Positions 33,069-45,049 of a DNA stretch of 64,000 nt are shown in pieces (positions within the stretch are counted from its first letter, which is position 1; each line of letters begins with the position of its first letter). Location: positions 1 through 64,000 of the forward strand of contig WIDE01000075.1 in assembly GCA_015039315.1 (NCBI GenBank), in the 5' to 3' direction. This DNA comes from Clavulina sp. PMI_390. Taxonomy: Eukaryota > Basidiomycota > Agaricomycetes > Cantharellales > Hydnaceae. The notes beneath the pieces were generated by a model. That model ran no database searches. It was not told the DNA's origin and saw only the letters and a list, made by a program, of their open reading frames with translations. The position numbers and the translations under genes were made by a program.

Positions 33069-35484
33069 CTACACATGATTGAGTTGTTCCGTGGGGACAG
33101 GCGCCTCGATATCTGATTTTGGCGTTCTATTCTCGTCCTTTTTGACAGGCGCGTAGTCTTCGAGCAACCGTTTTTCCCGTTCGTTCCCTGCAGCGGGAGG
33201 GTGAGTCGCCGAAAGATGATTCGGTTGTGCGAGCAGTGTCAGAGCCCAAAAAAATATCATAGCCCCCATCAATGAGACAAGGCTTCGAGTGATTTAGAGT
33301 CGTCGATAAACTGCTCCAGACACCCATATAACAAAACTCACAGTGGTTGTTGGACCCAGATCCCAAATTTTGACGACATTGCTCCTACAATAAAAGGAAA
33401 AACAGCTGATCCTGTGGCTGCAAGACTGAGTGTAATCGCGAGGAGCTTAGCATCTCCCTCATAGCGCGCATCGCGTCAGTGTAGCGACGCACCAGGCTAT
33501 CCAACCGACCACCCCTCCCATGAAACTACGAGGCGTGATACATCAGTACAAGGGGATTGAAGTTAACGTAATTCCCAGCATACCTCGGAGGAACAAAGCG
33601 TGCTAATACAAGCACCATCTGAGGATAGATTGGGCCAAGGAAGAAGCCGACAAACGAGATAGCAACAGCATTCCTCACCAACGATTTTGCAAACCAAACT
33701 GAGATCTGAAGGCTAGATCCCGACGCGTAAGTATTCTGATAGAACCGCGCACATATTGTTGTTTTTTTTTGTCCAAGAAAGAAGTCATTACCCAATGCAT
33801 GCAGACGTGTAGTAGAAAATGGCGCGACGTTCTCCGAGCTATATTGCCAATGACATTTATCAGCCCCAGTGATGATCAAAGCTATGGATTCGGCCTTACA
33901 AATTGATTGAGCCAGATGAGGGAAAACCGGCCAATAGTCAGACCTGTATAATGCCGTTGTATGAGTTATTGCGGAGAGCCGTACGTTTCGAATAAGACCA
34001 ACCTCCAAAGTACCCGCTTGACACATATCCTGTCCTAGGACCACCCCCCTTCTCTTTCACTAGATACGTCACCGACCACGAGCCAAGAGACACCTAAAAA
34101 AGCAAAAAAAGGATCTTGAGCCCTAGGTTTTTTGATTGGAGGAGGCTGCGACACTGACCTCAACACCGGCGTAAGTAAATATGAACAGTGCCGCTAGGTG
34201 GACTACCGGCATCCGCATGATCGCGTAGTACTTGTCCCATCCTTGGAGTTCCTTTTCTTTCCCGCTCTGAGATCGCAGTATTCCTTCGGTTTGGATACCG
34301 TCATTTTTGGTGCCCGCTCCAAGATCCTCGAGAATAGCTTTCGTAGAGTAATGTCAGGGATTTTTTCTTGTATGAGACAGAGAGAAGACGTACAAGCCTG
34401 AGAACGAAGGCGAAACACAGCCAGAAGGACAAAAACAGTCACAGCTGCGACACCCAGCGAAGCCAGATACATGAACGCCCAGTGTTCCATTTGCGCGAAC
34501 TGTGTGGCGATAAAAGGTGAGATAAGAGCGCCGACACCATACATCCCATGAACAATCATCATCTTTGCATGCTGACCCGTCGGAAACAAGGGAATGAGAG
34601 CATTGGCTTGGGCACCCTGAATTGAGCTACCAAAGCCATCGATGTAGTACGCGATCGCTAAGACAGGGAACGGGGGGCGTGGTGATTGGATCGCAAATGC
34701 TATGAGCTGCAATGTGGCTCCTGCAGTCGCCGCCTGAGGGTATATAACGATCCATGATAGTCAACCTTGGGCCTAGCTCCTTGGGAATGATGGACATGCC
34801 TTGGCAAAACCAAATTTATCTGAGATATACATATTCACCAATGCAGCAGTGAAGGCACCCTACGTAAAAACCAGCAGTGATTGTGATTCCTGGCCAACCC
34901 AGCAGAGAATGTCGTGACTTACGGCACATTTGCATACGAAAATGAGGGAAACGATAGTATATCCCACCTAGTGCCACAAGTTTTCACCAGATACGCATCA
35001 AGGATAGCGGAAAAAGTTACATTATATGATTCTTGCATCCGAATAATTAGTGGCCCTGCCGTACCACTACACGATGGAAGGTAGGTTAGGAGTCAGACCT
35101 TGCGGTCTCCACGAGGCAGAGGACTCACTCATCCCAACCCATGAGAAAAACAGACAAGCAAAGAGCAAGTAGGTAGGTGTTGTTTTGTGTAAGCGTGAAC
35201 GAAAACATGGAGGAGAATTGTTCTGAAATACGATTTTCGAGGAGTGCTTGGAAAAAAGTGAGTATCCCGCTCTTAATCACCTATCTACTAGACATGAAAT
35301 CTCAATCGATCTTCGCACGAGTTTATATGTGGTATCTGAACCTTAGATAGCACAAGGCTGTTATGAAATTAGCAAAGGGACTTACCTCTCCATAATCGGT
35401 TCGTTCAGGCGATGTGGAAGACGTCAGCCAAGAGCATATGTATGCGTGTGAGGAATCCGAGTGAATGGAAACGCTCCCTGTCAT
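33069..35484 (-). CDS. MFS transporter (BSC6-like)
   Basis: Plasma-membrane or vacuolar transporter of the major facilitator superfamily, closest by eye to fungal BSC6-type carriers of unknown substrate. Fourteen minus-strand exons: 35484-35386, 35223-35129, 35066-35021, 34967-34923, 34859-34800, 34733-34394, 34337-34159, 34093-34003, 33943-33900, 33838-33792, 33712-33584, 33525-33493, 33425-33342 and 33282-33069. All phases agree; the product is 501 aa. Motifs include LSVFLMGWDDGTAGPLI, NMYISDKFGFAKA (motif-A-like loop), a GFGSSIQGAQANALI helix, VEVSLGSWSVTYLV and LGPIYPQMVLVLARF. The C-terminus is charged and cytosolic. The intron starting at 34799 has a GC donor. It lies between two MDR reductase copies, so it may export or import their substrate or product. 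Confidence 0.88.
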
Positions 35485-36352
35485 CGCATTCGGCCCAATG
35501 AGCCGTCCTCTGATATAACACAGAACTCGTTCCGCCAATCACCTGCATACCTAATGGTGTTACAGGCCTGCAGCGTGCCTTGTCATAAGGTTCAGTTGTG
35601 CGTTTCTTCGTACCACCAGCATCAACTTAGTAGAACCAGCTAGGAGATTGGGTCGTAGGAGAAAGCTATAGAGGCGGATCAGGCGTGTTTGATGGCAACA
35701 TGGCTCTGCTTGGGCTGGTACCCATCACGGGGAAAACGCGAATGCTTTACAGGGCATATTAATAGATTGTAGTACAATATCGCTAGCTGCCTCGAGTTGT
35801 GATATTCTTCGGAAGGGTTTGTTGTCTAGGCACAATGACTCGGAAAATCACAACCTGTAGATCGTCTCAGTCCTTGGGTGGGGTCGAATTCAATCAGCTG
35901 GACAACATAAAGATCTCCGCCCAGGTCGTTCTTTGAGAGATCATGTGGGCTGGTGATACTTTTGGGCGGTTGCTGCTGAGGCCAGATGCTTGCGATCGTG
36001 GGAAGAGCTCAAGGTGGAGGAGCGCAAAGTGTTGGCGTCACTTTAGCAAAATTCCCACGATCGATATCTATTCTCATTCCTCCACATTGTTTTGACTCAT
36101 AACTCGAAGACTTCGGAACCCGGGATGAGGGTCCCCACGTTGACTCATGGCATTCAGCAAATCGACCATATTACCAACTTCGAGTCTGTCAACTTAACGA
36201 TAGCACGACATCGTCAGCGTATGCTTTCCATCACGCTCTCGGAACGCCTGCTGGTCTGTTTACCCTATAAAGGGCAGGCTGTTTCTCTGCGACCTGTCTC
36301 TCTATCAGTGGAGCTCAACTGTACCACCACTCTCAGCGATTCATAACTCCAT
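35485..36352. promoter_or_regulatory. Divergent promoter region, MFS transporter and MDR copy B
   Basis: The MFS and reductase B genes are transcribed away from each other across 868 bp. Blocks between 36040 and 36340 match the promoter of reductase A. No gene seen. Confidence 0.5.
36266..36272 (+). promoter_or_regulatory. TATA box of MDR reductase copy B
   Basis: TATAAAG about 87 bp upstream of the start codon. Confidence 0.55.
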
Positions 36353-37738
36353 ATGTCTTCCCTTCCCGAATCACACAAAGCCCTTGTCGCTCAAACATAC
36401 CCTGGGGCTCCTGTTATCGTGGACAGGTCCACTCCTACCAAGGCAGATCTTGCTGAGGGTCAGGTCCTCATCAAAGTTCACGCTGGTGCGTTGCTTCTCG
36501 CTGTTTTCCAATATATCTGACTTTCTCTAATATGATTTTCCCGTACGGTAGTTGCTCTAAATCCGGTCGACGCGTTAATTACGCGAGTTCCTTGGTCCTT
36601 CATCAAGTCCATGCCTCTACCTGTGAAGCTCCCGGAAGAACCGATTCCACTCGTCATTGGCGTTGATATGGCGGGTGAGGTTGTTGCGATCGGTCCTGGA
36701 GTTGAGACACTTGCCATAGGCGATCGAGTGTAAGTATTTGTCCAGGTGGTTCATCTGTCAGGAATGTACCTAAGGGAAACTCTTGTTGATACTACAGAAC
36801 TGCAGCAGGAAAGACTGCCGACAATAATTGCCAAGCATTCCAGCAATACGCCGTCACGCTGGCGAAGTATACTTCGAAGGTTGGCCCTTCTTTTTCGCTT
36901 GCTCTCAAATGTGGAGCTGACGCGCACCTTGACCTTTTCTATTGTCCCGGCCCTAGATACCAAACACGATGAGTTTTGATGCAGCCGCCACAATCTCGCT
37001 CACATTCAAGACTGCCGTTACTGGCATGTTCTTGGGCAGTGGAATCTCCCCTCCTTGGGAGGGCGGAGCGGGGAAAGAAGCGGGAAACAGCATCATTGTG
37101 GTCGGAGGTAGTACCTCAGTGGGCCAATACGGTGAGCAGAAGTCTTGCTTCATCTCCTCGTCGGGAATAGCCTTCATTGACATCGCGTGCCACCGGTCTT
37201 TTTGCCTTTAGGAATCCAACTTGCCAAACTCGCCGGATACTCGACTATTATCGCCACCGCATCGTCTGACCATGCCGAGTATCTCAAATCTATCGGAGCT
37301 ACGCACGTAGTGGGCCACGACACCTCTGCTGCCTCGTACACCGCCCTGGCCAGTACCACGAATAATCCAATCACTGCAGCTTTCCTCGCCATCACTACCG
37401 AAGATTATCTCACCACTGCGCTCTCTATCCTCCCTCCCAAGACCGGAAAGCTTATCATCAGCATGCCACAACTTGCCGAAGTCGCAACCAAGCTCGGCGC
37501 GCCGTACGGCATCACGCCATCTGTGATGTTTGGAACGCCCTATGCGGAGCGTACGAAGGACTTCATCGCGGAGGCGAACACGGCGCTCACAGGCTACCTC
37601 GCAGACGGGTCAATCGTCCCGAATCGCGTGCAGCTTCTACCTGGTGGACTGGCGGGCATCCCCGAGGGATTCAAGCTATTGAGTGACAAGAAGGTTAGCG
37701 GGGTGAAGCTTGTGGCGAGGCCGTTTGAGACGGCATGA
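36353..37738 (+). CDS. Zinc-type/CipB-like MDR oxidoreductase, copy B
   Basis: Intact paralogue of the reductase at 31427. Exons are 36353-36485, 36552-36729, 36798-36879, 36957-37131 and 37212-37738, all with GT-AG introns; 364 aa. It has the GroES-like half with VALNPVDALITRVPW and GVDMAGEVVAIGPGV, the AAGKTADNNCQAFQQYAVTL segment, and the Rossmann half with VVGGSTSVGQYGIQLAKLAG. The C-terminus ends VSGVKLVARPFETA, almost identical to copy A. No structural zinc cysteine cluster is visible. Exons 2-5 have the same lengths as copy A (178/82/175/527), so the duplication is recent enough to keep the whole gene structure. Confidence 0.9.
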
Positions 37739-40700
37739 CATGTTAAGCCGAGCACTATGGCGATTTATGGTCGAAATTGCACCTAATGTATAGTCGAGCT
37801 TCATTCAGCAGTATTTGCGGCTTTTACAGTCGCTGAAACTGATAATAACAACATTCAGGCGTTTTACTGTCATGGTTTGTTATTACTTACTTGAGCTGAC
37901 TGGTGAGCGCAGCTTTTAACCATTTTAACGAAGCAGGTCTCGAGTTTATGCACTAAGTGATGTTCAGTTCACATACCACTGGAGATATGAGATGAATAAA
38001 CGTATGAATTTACGACTCGGGATGGGCCACAGACTTCGCGCCGCAATGTAACAGCAATTGGTCAATTGTAACTGGCATAATCAAGCAAACGAGGGTTCCA
38101 TCCAAGAATAGCGGGCTATTGGATGAAAAAACTCGTTAGACGGTATGTCATGACAGACTGACCAGAATCGCGGACTACATGGGGCTAGGTATTGTCGCAT
38201 TCTGCAAGCAGTGCCTACAATAAAGAAAAGGGATGTTTGGCAACATATAGGAGCAAAGCTGGAGACCAGTTCCAGATGAGATGTCCATGCTACAAGGTGG
38301 CCCGCAAAACAATAGAGCCTGCTGGGATCTAATCACGCAATATCTGATCAGCTTGCGTTTGAAGGAATAGGATCACAAGCTTGCACCTCTATGGATGCAC
38401 ATGCTTGTGAGATCTCTGAAGCTTGAGTTGATTAGGAAATGCGAGGGATGGTGCTGCAGTCCAGGTCTGTAAGTAAATATATGGGCTAATGAGGGCATGC
38501 GCCTATCAAAACCTAGTCAAAGTAATCCTTCTAGATAAGGAGAGGAATAGGGACATGGCCAGACCATGCGTATAAAATCGTGCCATGAGAGGCATTTGGC
38601 TTGCCCCAGCGGGCATTGGTCTACGAGTGGCATCAATTGTATCATATATGTGCAACTGTAGGGCTAGCTATAGCGTGCTGGATAACCTACACATCAACCG
38701 CCATGTATCGCCTAATTGCTCTCCTGGTGTGTAATCACATACAGAAGCCGGGACTCCAAGCCGTTCGATCGATCTGCCCTGCTGCAATGCCTACCAAATC
38801 CTCTACAACAGTGCACAGACCAAGCTCGAGGCGCGTAAGACGCTCGATGCCCCGCACTGACAACCGCAGAGAGCAGATCGATCGGGATAGCGTAATAGAG
38901 ATCCCAAGCATTTCAGATGAACGAACGCAGCGATAGTTCTGCATGAGGCTGGGCGAGGGAAGGCGCAAGCAAGGGCTATAGAGAGGATGGCGGTAACCGT
39001 GGAGAGTAGATCAAGCTTAGCATGACGTGACGCAGAAGATCGATCGATCCCAAAAAAGCGCATGCAAAGGACACAGATTGACATGTTAGATCCACAGGAG
39101 AGCACGGAGGATATCGGATCGTAGTTCGCCATCCGGTAATGATACCGGTGCTCGTGATGGTGGTTGGTGGTGGCGGTAGTCAGTATGGAGAAATAAGCGG
39201 AGCAAGAAACAAGAAATGACGACTTGCGTGCGTGATCGATCACTGTTGGAGAGAGAAGAAACATATGCTTACTGAGAAGCGTGTGGGACCGTGAATCTAT
39301 GCGTTGAGATCGACAGGAGAACGGCGACTGCGGCGAGTAACAGATCGCGCATGACGAAGGGCGGTGAGCCCGGTCAGTGAAGCAACGATTGCGCCATATA
39401 CTGTATGGCGGGGTGCGGGGTAGCTGGGCGCTCTATGCACGCCGCCAGCGACACCGCTTGATCATCTGATGCTTGCTGTTCAAGAGGCGCATAGGCGGGG
39501 TAGATAGGAGCTGGGAATGGAGGATCCGGTGCGAGCGAGACAGGAGAACCACGGGATCTCTGTGTCGTTGTCGTTGTTTCATTTGGTTGAGGGATCTGCT
39601 ACCGCCGCTCACTATATCGTCAGGTGGGTGCGCGATTTGATGGAATGAGAGATCCGATGCTAGAGTGGTATTCTAACGAAGAGAGTGCGGGGGGACAGAA
39701 AGCGGAAATGATCTCGCTCGGCGATAAGGGCACATACTGTGACGCGGCGCGACGTCAAGCCATGCATCCCTACGAATTGTTGGAGATCTGCACAGCGACA
39801 TGACACTGACAGAGAAAAGTGCCTTATTTTTTGGCACTCTTCCGCGCACAAGAATAAGAAATAGAGGGAGGAGTTCATCGCCGACCGTCTAGATGAGCTT
39901 GCACGAGTGGCTGTTATCGCCACAGGTATACCAAGCCCCCTCGCCAGCCATATCCCCGCGCACTGAATAGGGGAGCGCGTGAGTTTTCGGAAGATCCGAC
40001 GGCCCAAAGGAGTTTTTCCCTTTTTAGGAAGTAGATAGGATCCTTTGTTTGAGGGGATAGAAGGAGCGCAGAAGAGACATTGCCACAGCCACTCTCTTAG
40101 TAAGATAGTCTAGCGGCGATGATGGGCGACGGCGTTTGTGACCGTTAGGTGGGTCATCAGGTCCTAAACTTGCTAGGTCCGCGATAGGGGACGCATCGCT
40201 CATTGGCGGGGAGGGCGACAAAGTATTTTGTCGTTCCCCGTTGATATCATCTCATCTCATGATCGTGCTAGGAGAGCGAGCTAGACATTAAACACCTCGA
40301 TGTCCTAACCCTTGAGCCCACCATTTTTCAGCTGATGTCGGAGGGTTGGGCGTGGGGGTAGCCTATCGGAAACTTCGGGGGTCGTGGAGCCAGGAGAACT
40401 GAATGGGCGGAAGTACCGATGAATAGGAGGGAGCTTAGGAGGCTGGCGCTTAGAGCAAAATGCCATGTGTCACGAGTGTGCCACAAACCCCGACTCGGGC
40501 TGAGGGTTTGGCAACATCGTACCCTGGGGCAGGGAGAAACAACATGCGGTCCTGGCTGATCTTTCGTGCATATAACTACGTAGCTTGGAGTCATGGAACA
40601 AAACGTGGGGAGGGCTTGTGTGACGAGTCATTGTTGTTGTCTGGCTAAGCGCCGTGTAACTGAATGTAACTGAATATGGACGCAGAGAGGGGTTTATCTC

Positions 40701-41274
40701 CGCTCGACGTTCCCAGCGTCCTCTACGCTCGTACACTACCATCCTCGACATAGTTACGATGGCCTACGATGTCTCACACCATCGAGCCTGACGCTGCCTC
40801 GCCATCTGCACGAGGGCTGGGTTGTCGAGGGGGGGATGACGAGCCGTTAATGCGGTCTTTGGATGGTTGCATCCTTGTGAAGTCGGTAACCGAGCTCGAT
40901 GGCCCGGAATGAATTGCAACGAACTGTATGGGAATCTCCTGAATGGGCAGGTCAGTAAAGTCCGCCGCATACAGGCGATCGTATGGGCTATTGTATGGTT
41001 GTGCTGCTGGACTTAGAGGGCGCGACGCCACCAGCCTGAGCCCATGCTCATCCACAATCTCCTACAAATACCCGCCCTCCGTCTGCCCTGTCCAGCCAGC
41101 ATCAGCGTTCCCCTCCTCCTCACCAGTGCGCCCTCTCTCTACAGCAGCAACAACAACAACCACATTGTACGTTCTCACTGACTGCCGGGGGCTTGGTCGA
41201 TCATCGTAACTGAAACTTTTTTGTTCCCGCAGAACGCGCACACACACACACTTGACTCGAACGAATAACTACAA
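37739..41274. other. Gene-poor region of 3.5 kb
   Basis: No confident gene. Two minus-strand frames look somewhat protein-like. The one at 40024-40221 contains KRRRPSSPLDYLTKR after MSDASPIADL; the one at 40774-41055 begins MDEHGLRLVASRPL. Both are short and lack recognisable domains, so they may be gene fragments. GATCGATC-rich stretches occur near 38760-39060. The last 200 bp are the promoter and CA-rich leader of the poly-Q gene. Confidence 0.4.
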
Positions 41275-42602
41275 ATGGCCTACGTCGAGTCTCGCTACCA
41301 GTCATACGCTCCTCCATCCTCAATGTATCCCCAACAATACTACCAGCAGCAGCAGCAGCAACAGCAGCAGTCGATGGCAGCCAAGGCTTACGCCTACCCT
41401 GCCGCCGCCGCTCCCATGTCTGCCCCATCTTCATCGCGCCAGCAACAACAACTAGCGCTCCCATCAAAGCTCGAGTTCTTCGATGCCACTACCCTCCTCA
41501 CTTTCATGTCATCTCTGCCATCGCCCACACAGCTTCTCACTGTGACCGATCTCCGCATCACCCTGCCATCCTCTTCCCCATCCTCGCCTTCGCGTGCTCA
41601 GATCGCCATGGCTATCCACCTCATGCTTCGCTACACCCACAACCTCACTTCTCTGAACCTCTCATGGACTGAATCCCCTTCATCCGTGCTCACTGCCGTC
41701 TCTTTCCGCCTGACGTCTTTCAGCTCGACACTCTTTGTCGATGCCACCGTCATCTCCTTCCTCGAGTCGCAACCTACTATCCGCACTCTTGAGCTCGGCG
41801 GCTGGGGCGCTCATCTGCCTCCCCAAGGCACTCATCCATCCAACTACTCCAGCTACGGCCCCGCTCCTCCCATGCTTACTCCCACTGCTCTCCCAGCTCT
41901 CGTCGAGTTCACGGGCCACGCAGAAGTCGCTGCTCAGCTTGCTCAGGGCGGTCGTCCTATCCAGGCCGTGCACCTCATTTCGGGTCTGCCTTCTCCCCTG
42001 CTTACTCCAGGCAGCGCAGCACTCAGCGCTGAGTGGCGCGAGATCATGAGTGGTCTTGCCGGCAGCTCAATGGGCATTCGCAGCTTGAGCGTTGTCGGGA
42101 TGGAGCGCTTTGGCCTCGAGATGCTCGCAGAGGTTGGCAGGCATCTGCACGATCTCGATTACCTCTTTGTTCGCGTTGCGCGGCCTCTGGCAGGAAGCGT
42201 TTCGGTATGTCTTACTTTTCTTCTTTTTGTTCTCCTTGCAAACTTGGAAACTTACCTCTTTCAATCTCACAGGACGCTTTCCGCTGGGAGCACTGGAAGA
42301 ACTACCTTCTGCCTCTCGCTCAGATCGAGCAGATCGACATTGAGCTCTTCGATGCCTCTGCCGCTTCCTCCAACTCATCCGCCTACCCCGCCTTTGCGCC
42401 CATCACTCTCCCCTCGCTCGCCCACATCCAATCATGGCAGAACACCTGCCCATTGCTCGCCAACGTTACCGTCGCTGTTGCAGATATCGTGCGCGGCCGC
42501 ACAGGCGAATTGTGCGATTGGGAATGGCGCGGCGGGAGGCACGCGCGCGGTGCCGAGCTTCGATGGGTCGAGAAGGTCTCGGGCGCATCGTCAAGGGGGT
42601 GA
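41275..42602 (+). CDS. Poly-Q N-terminal orphan protein
   Basis: Function unknown. Exons are 41275-42204 and 42273-42602 (68 bp phase-0 intron), giving 419 aa. The N-terminus is Tyr/Gln-rich with a run of nine Gln coded mainly by CAG (residues 24-32), then Ala/Ser-rich linkers. From about residue 65 a folded region begins (LPSKLEFFDATTLLTFMSSL), with LNLSWTESPSS and LELGGWGAHLP segments that faintly recall leucine-rich F-box-type repeats. The C-terminal exon has DAFRWEHWKNYLLPLAQIEQ and NTCPLLANVTVAV. No membrane helix or catalytic motif is visible. An LRR-like recognition protein is a guess. Confidence 0.75.
41345..41371 (+). repeat. CAG microsatellite coding poly-Q
   Basis: Near-perfect CAG/CAA repeat within the first exon of the orphan gene; length variation between strains is likely. 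Confidence 0.8.
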
Positions 42603-42889
42603 GCCAACCTTGGGCTTGGGATTCGTCGGATAACCTTATTGGCTTTTACTGGCTCTTATTCGTTGCTTTTTCTTTTCTTTTCTTTGCGCCACCCGCCACT
42701 TTGTTTTTTGCTTGTTCCGTGCTCGATTGATGAAGATCGAGCCCGAGCGAAGCATCCCTAACATTATTCCTCCTTTCATATATCGCTCTGCCTATATATG
42801 CTCTCCTGCTTTCTCTCTTCGTGTATGCCATGTGCTTTCTATGGTAGATTCCATCCATATCATGCATCGGATCGGATCGTACTTTTTTT

Positions 42890-44940
42890 TCCTTCTCTTC
42901 GTCACCATCTGTACTACGTACTCTTGCATTAGCTCCAAAATGACAATCGAGTCATTCGATCTATCTCTCTTGTGTGCCTATTTGTGAATTTCCGAGGAAT
43001 TAGTGTGAAATGATTGCTTCGCCTGATGAGGAAAGCCAAGGAAAAGAAGAGTTGAGGGAGAGGAACTTGTTCGAGGCTCAGCTTCTGTTTCTTCTTCCTG
43101 ACTTCCATGATCACCCTCGTCCAACGCTCAGAGCAGTATGGCTTACGGCTCGCAATCTACAGCCGAAATTTTCCTTCCTTGGCACCACCAATTTTGGTGC
43201 CACGTCATTGGGACTTCTTCGGTTGGCGATAATCCGGGTTCCAGCCACTACTGCTAAGCTATAATGAAGGGGCGAGGGTTGCTTTTCTAGGTCACACGAA
43301 TATAAATCCTAGCGCTTGGAGTCTCGCTTCGTCTTTCCCTTCTCTCTCTTCCTACCACCACCGTCGGACTGCTTCGCCTCGCTGTGCTGATATCCCTCTG
43401 GCTCTATCTGTCTGCCTTGCCGTGTCCTCACTTCTTACCCCGAGTGCCGTGTCTCCCTTTGCTCCACGCTCTCGCGCGTCCTAGCTCCACATATGGACGC
43501 GCGAGGTTGTAGTGCTGCGCCAAGGAGGCGTCCCCGGGGTTTAGGGGACGGGGCTCATGCCGGTCGTCTTGTGTTTCTTGTCAGGAGGCTCGGAGAGAGG
43601 GTTTGGATATGGACGCAAACAGCGCTTGAGAGGGGGGAAGCGACATGCCAAATCATCCCTAGGGTGGTCCTAGGCTGGACTCGCTGTGCTCTAGGGGTGT
43701 TCTCTTTGATGGTTTGTGGTCTCACTCTCTGCTCACTGCCGCCCTGTGCCTGGGCTGGGGTTTTTATGCTGTTGTGCAGAATCGAAGGACTCTTCACTAC
43801 TAATTGTCACTGTGATGAATCGACATATCTTTCCTCGCTTCGAGCTGATCGGCTTGCTCCCCCTCATCGCGCTATGGATGTGGTCGCTCAATCCCTCGTA
43901 ACCAGTATCACGACCATAAGCCATTACTTCTCGCGACTGAGATGGCGTTATCCTGGTGCCCCGACGTCCCGAAACACCCCTATAGCGCTAGGGCTGGATC
44001 CATGATGGCTCAGGTGCTCGACCTGCCAACACTATAACTCCGACTGACTTTTGAAGCTTTGGTGTCAGGCAGGGTTGTAACTCTCCGCATCGCCTGAGAC
44101 CTATCCCTGCTCTCGACCGCCTGCTCCTTCTCTCGTGATACAACCTTGGCGAGCCCTAGCAGCGATCTCAGGTTGATCAGACACCTAGCAAGAATTGGAC
44201 TCTCCCACTTCTCGATCTGTGGGTTGCTCAGGTAGTCATGCGACTCTGTGGCCGCATCGGGGGCTTCAATCCGTCTGAGCTCGGTCTATGCTGGCGTTGG
44301 GGACAAGACAGCATCGTCGAGCCGTGTCATGCACCCTGCTATAGGGAACATCGTTCTGCTCTAGTCGCTGCTAGAATGCCCCAAACGCCACTCTGCCTGC
44401 GTCATAGCGAACAGACAAACAGCGCCTCGATTTCAAGGATCAACTATCATGATATTAACACGAGTTGGAGTGCCTTTATGCTCCCCACTATTTGGTAGCT
44501 GGTAGATGGAACGATCACAGTCTTTCAACGTCTGACTGTTTTGTCTGTGGACTCTCGAACCCCAATCCGAGCAACACCCAGCGCTGTAGGGCAGCATCCT
44601 AATTGTTGTAGACCTATGACCCACCACAGTCCTAAAAATCTACTCACATTAGTGTTTTGGGTGATTGCGCCTGCAGTGTTGGCACTCTTGTCTTTGGTTC
44701 ATCTTCTATCAGCTCTAGCTAGAGCAACTGTGCGTCGCTAGTTCTGATCAAACTCCCACGAACGAGCCAGACTCGTGTTTCAGCGCGGCGGAGGGCTTCT
44801 ATGCTGCACTATGACCAAACGCCGTGCCTTTGCTGTGCCGGGCATGCCTCAACGTGCTAAGAAGGATCAAAGGCACCCGCCGCGTCTCACACGGCGCCAA
44901 TCACAATGATTATCCTCCTGATGCAGCTGATTTTTAGGGT
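42890..44940. repeat. Tandem duplication unit, copy 1
   Basis: Aligns by eye with 45050-47100 over most of its length. Matches include AGTTGAGGGAGAGGAACTTG (43052 region and 45242 region), AGCGCTTGGAGTCTCGCTT against AGCGCCTGGAGTCTTGCTT, and a GATGTGGTCGCTCAATCCCT block. Identity is patchy, with many indels. Confidence 0.65.
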
Positions 44941-45049
44941 TTCGACTAACTTGTGGACCAGATACGTGGAGATCTACTTGATGAGATCCCCTGGCTAACG
45001 CTCTCCACTACAGATGGCTCAGACTTGGTTTGGTAAAGCGATCAGCTAG

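Noticed and set aside
33340..33430. Suspected frameshift in the MFS gene near GSAVFPFIVGA
   Set aside because: Recounting the homopolymer gives five T on the coding strand, which keeps the frame; no frameshift exists.
43493..44005. Open frame of 170 codons in the noncoding repeat
   Set aside because: The second tandem copy does not keep this frame and no motif is recognisable.
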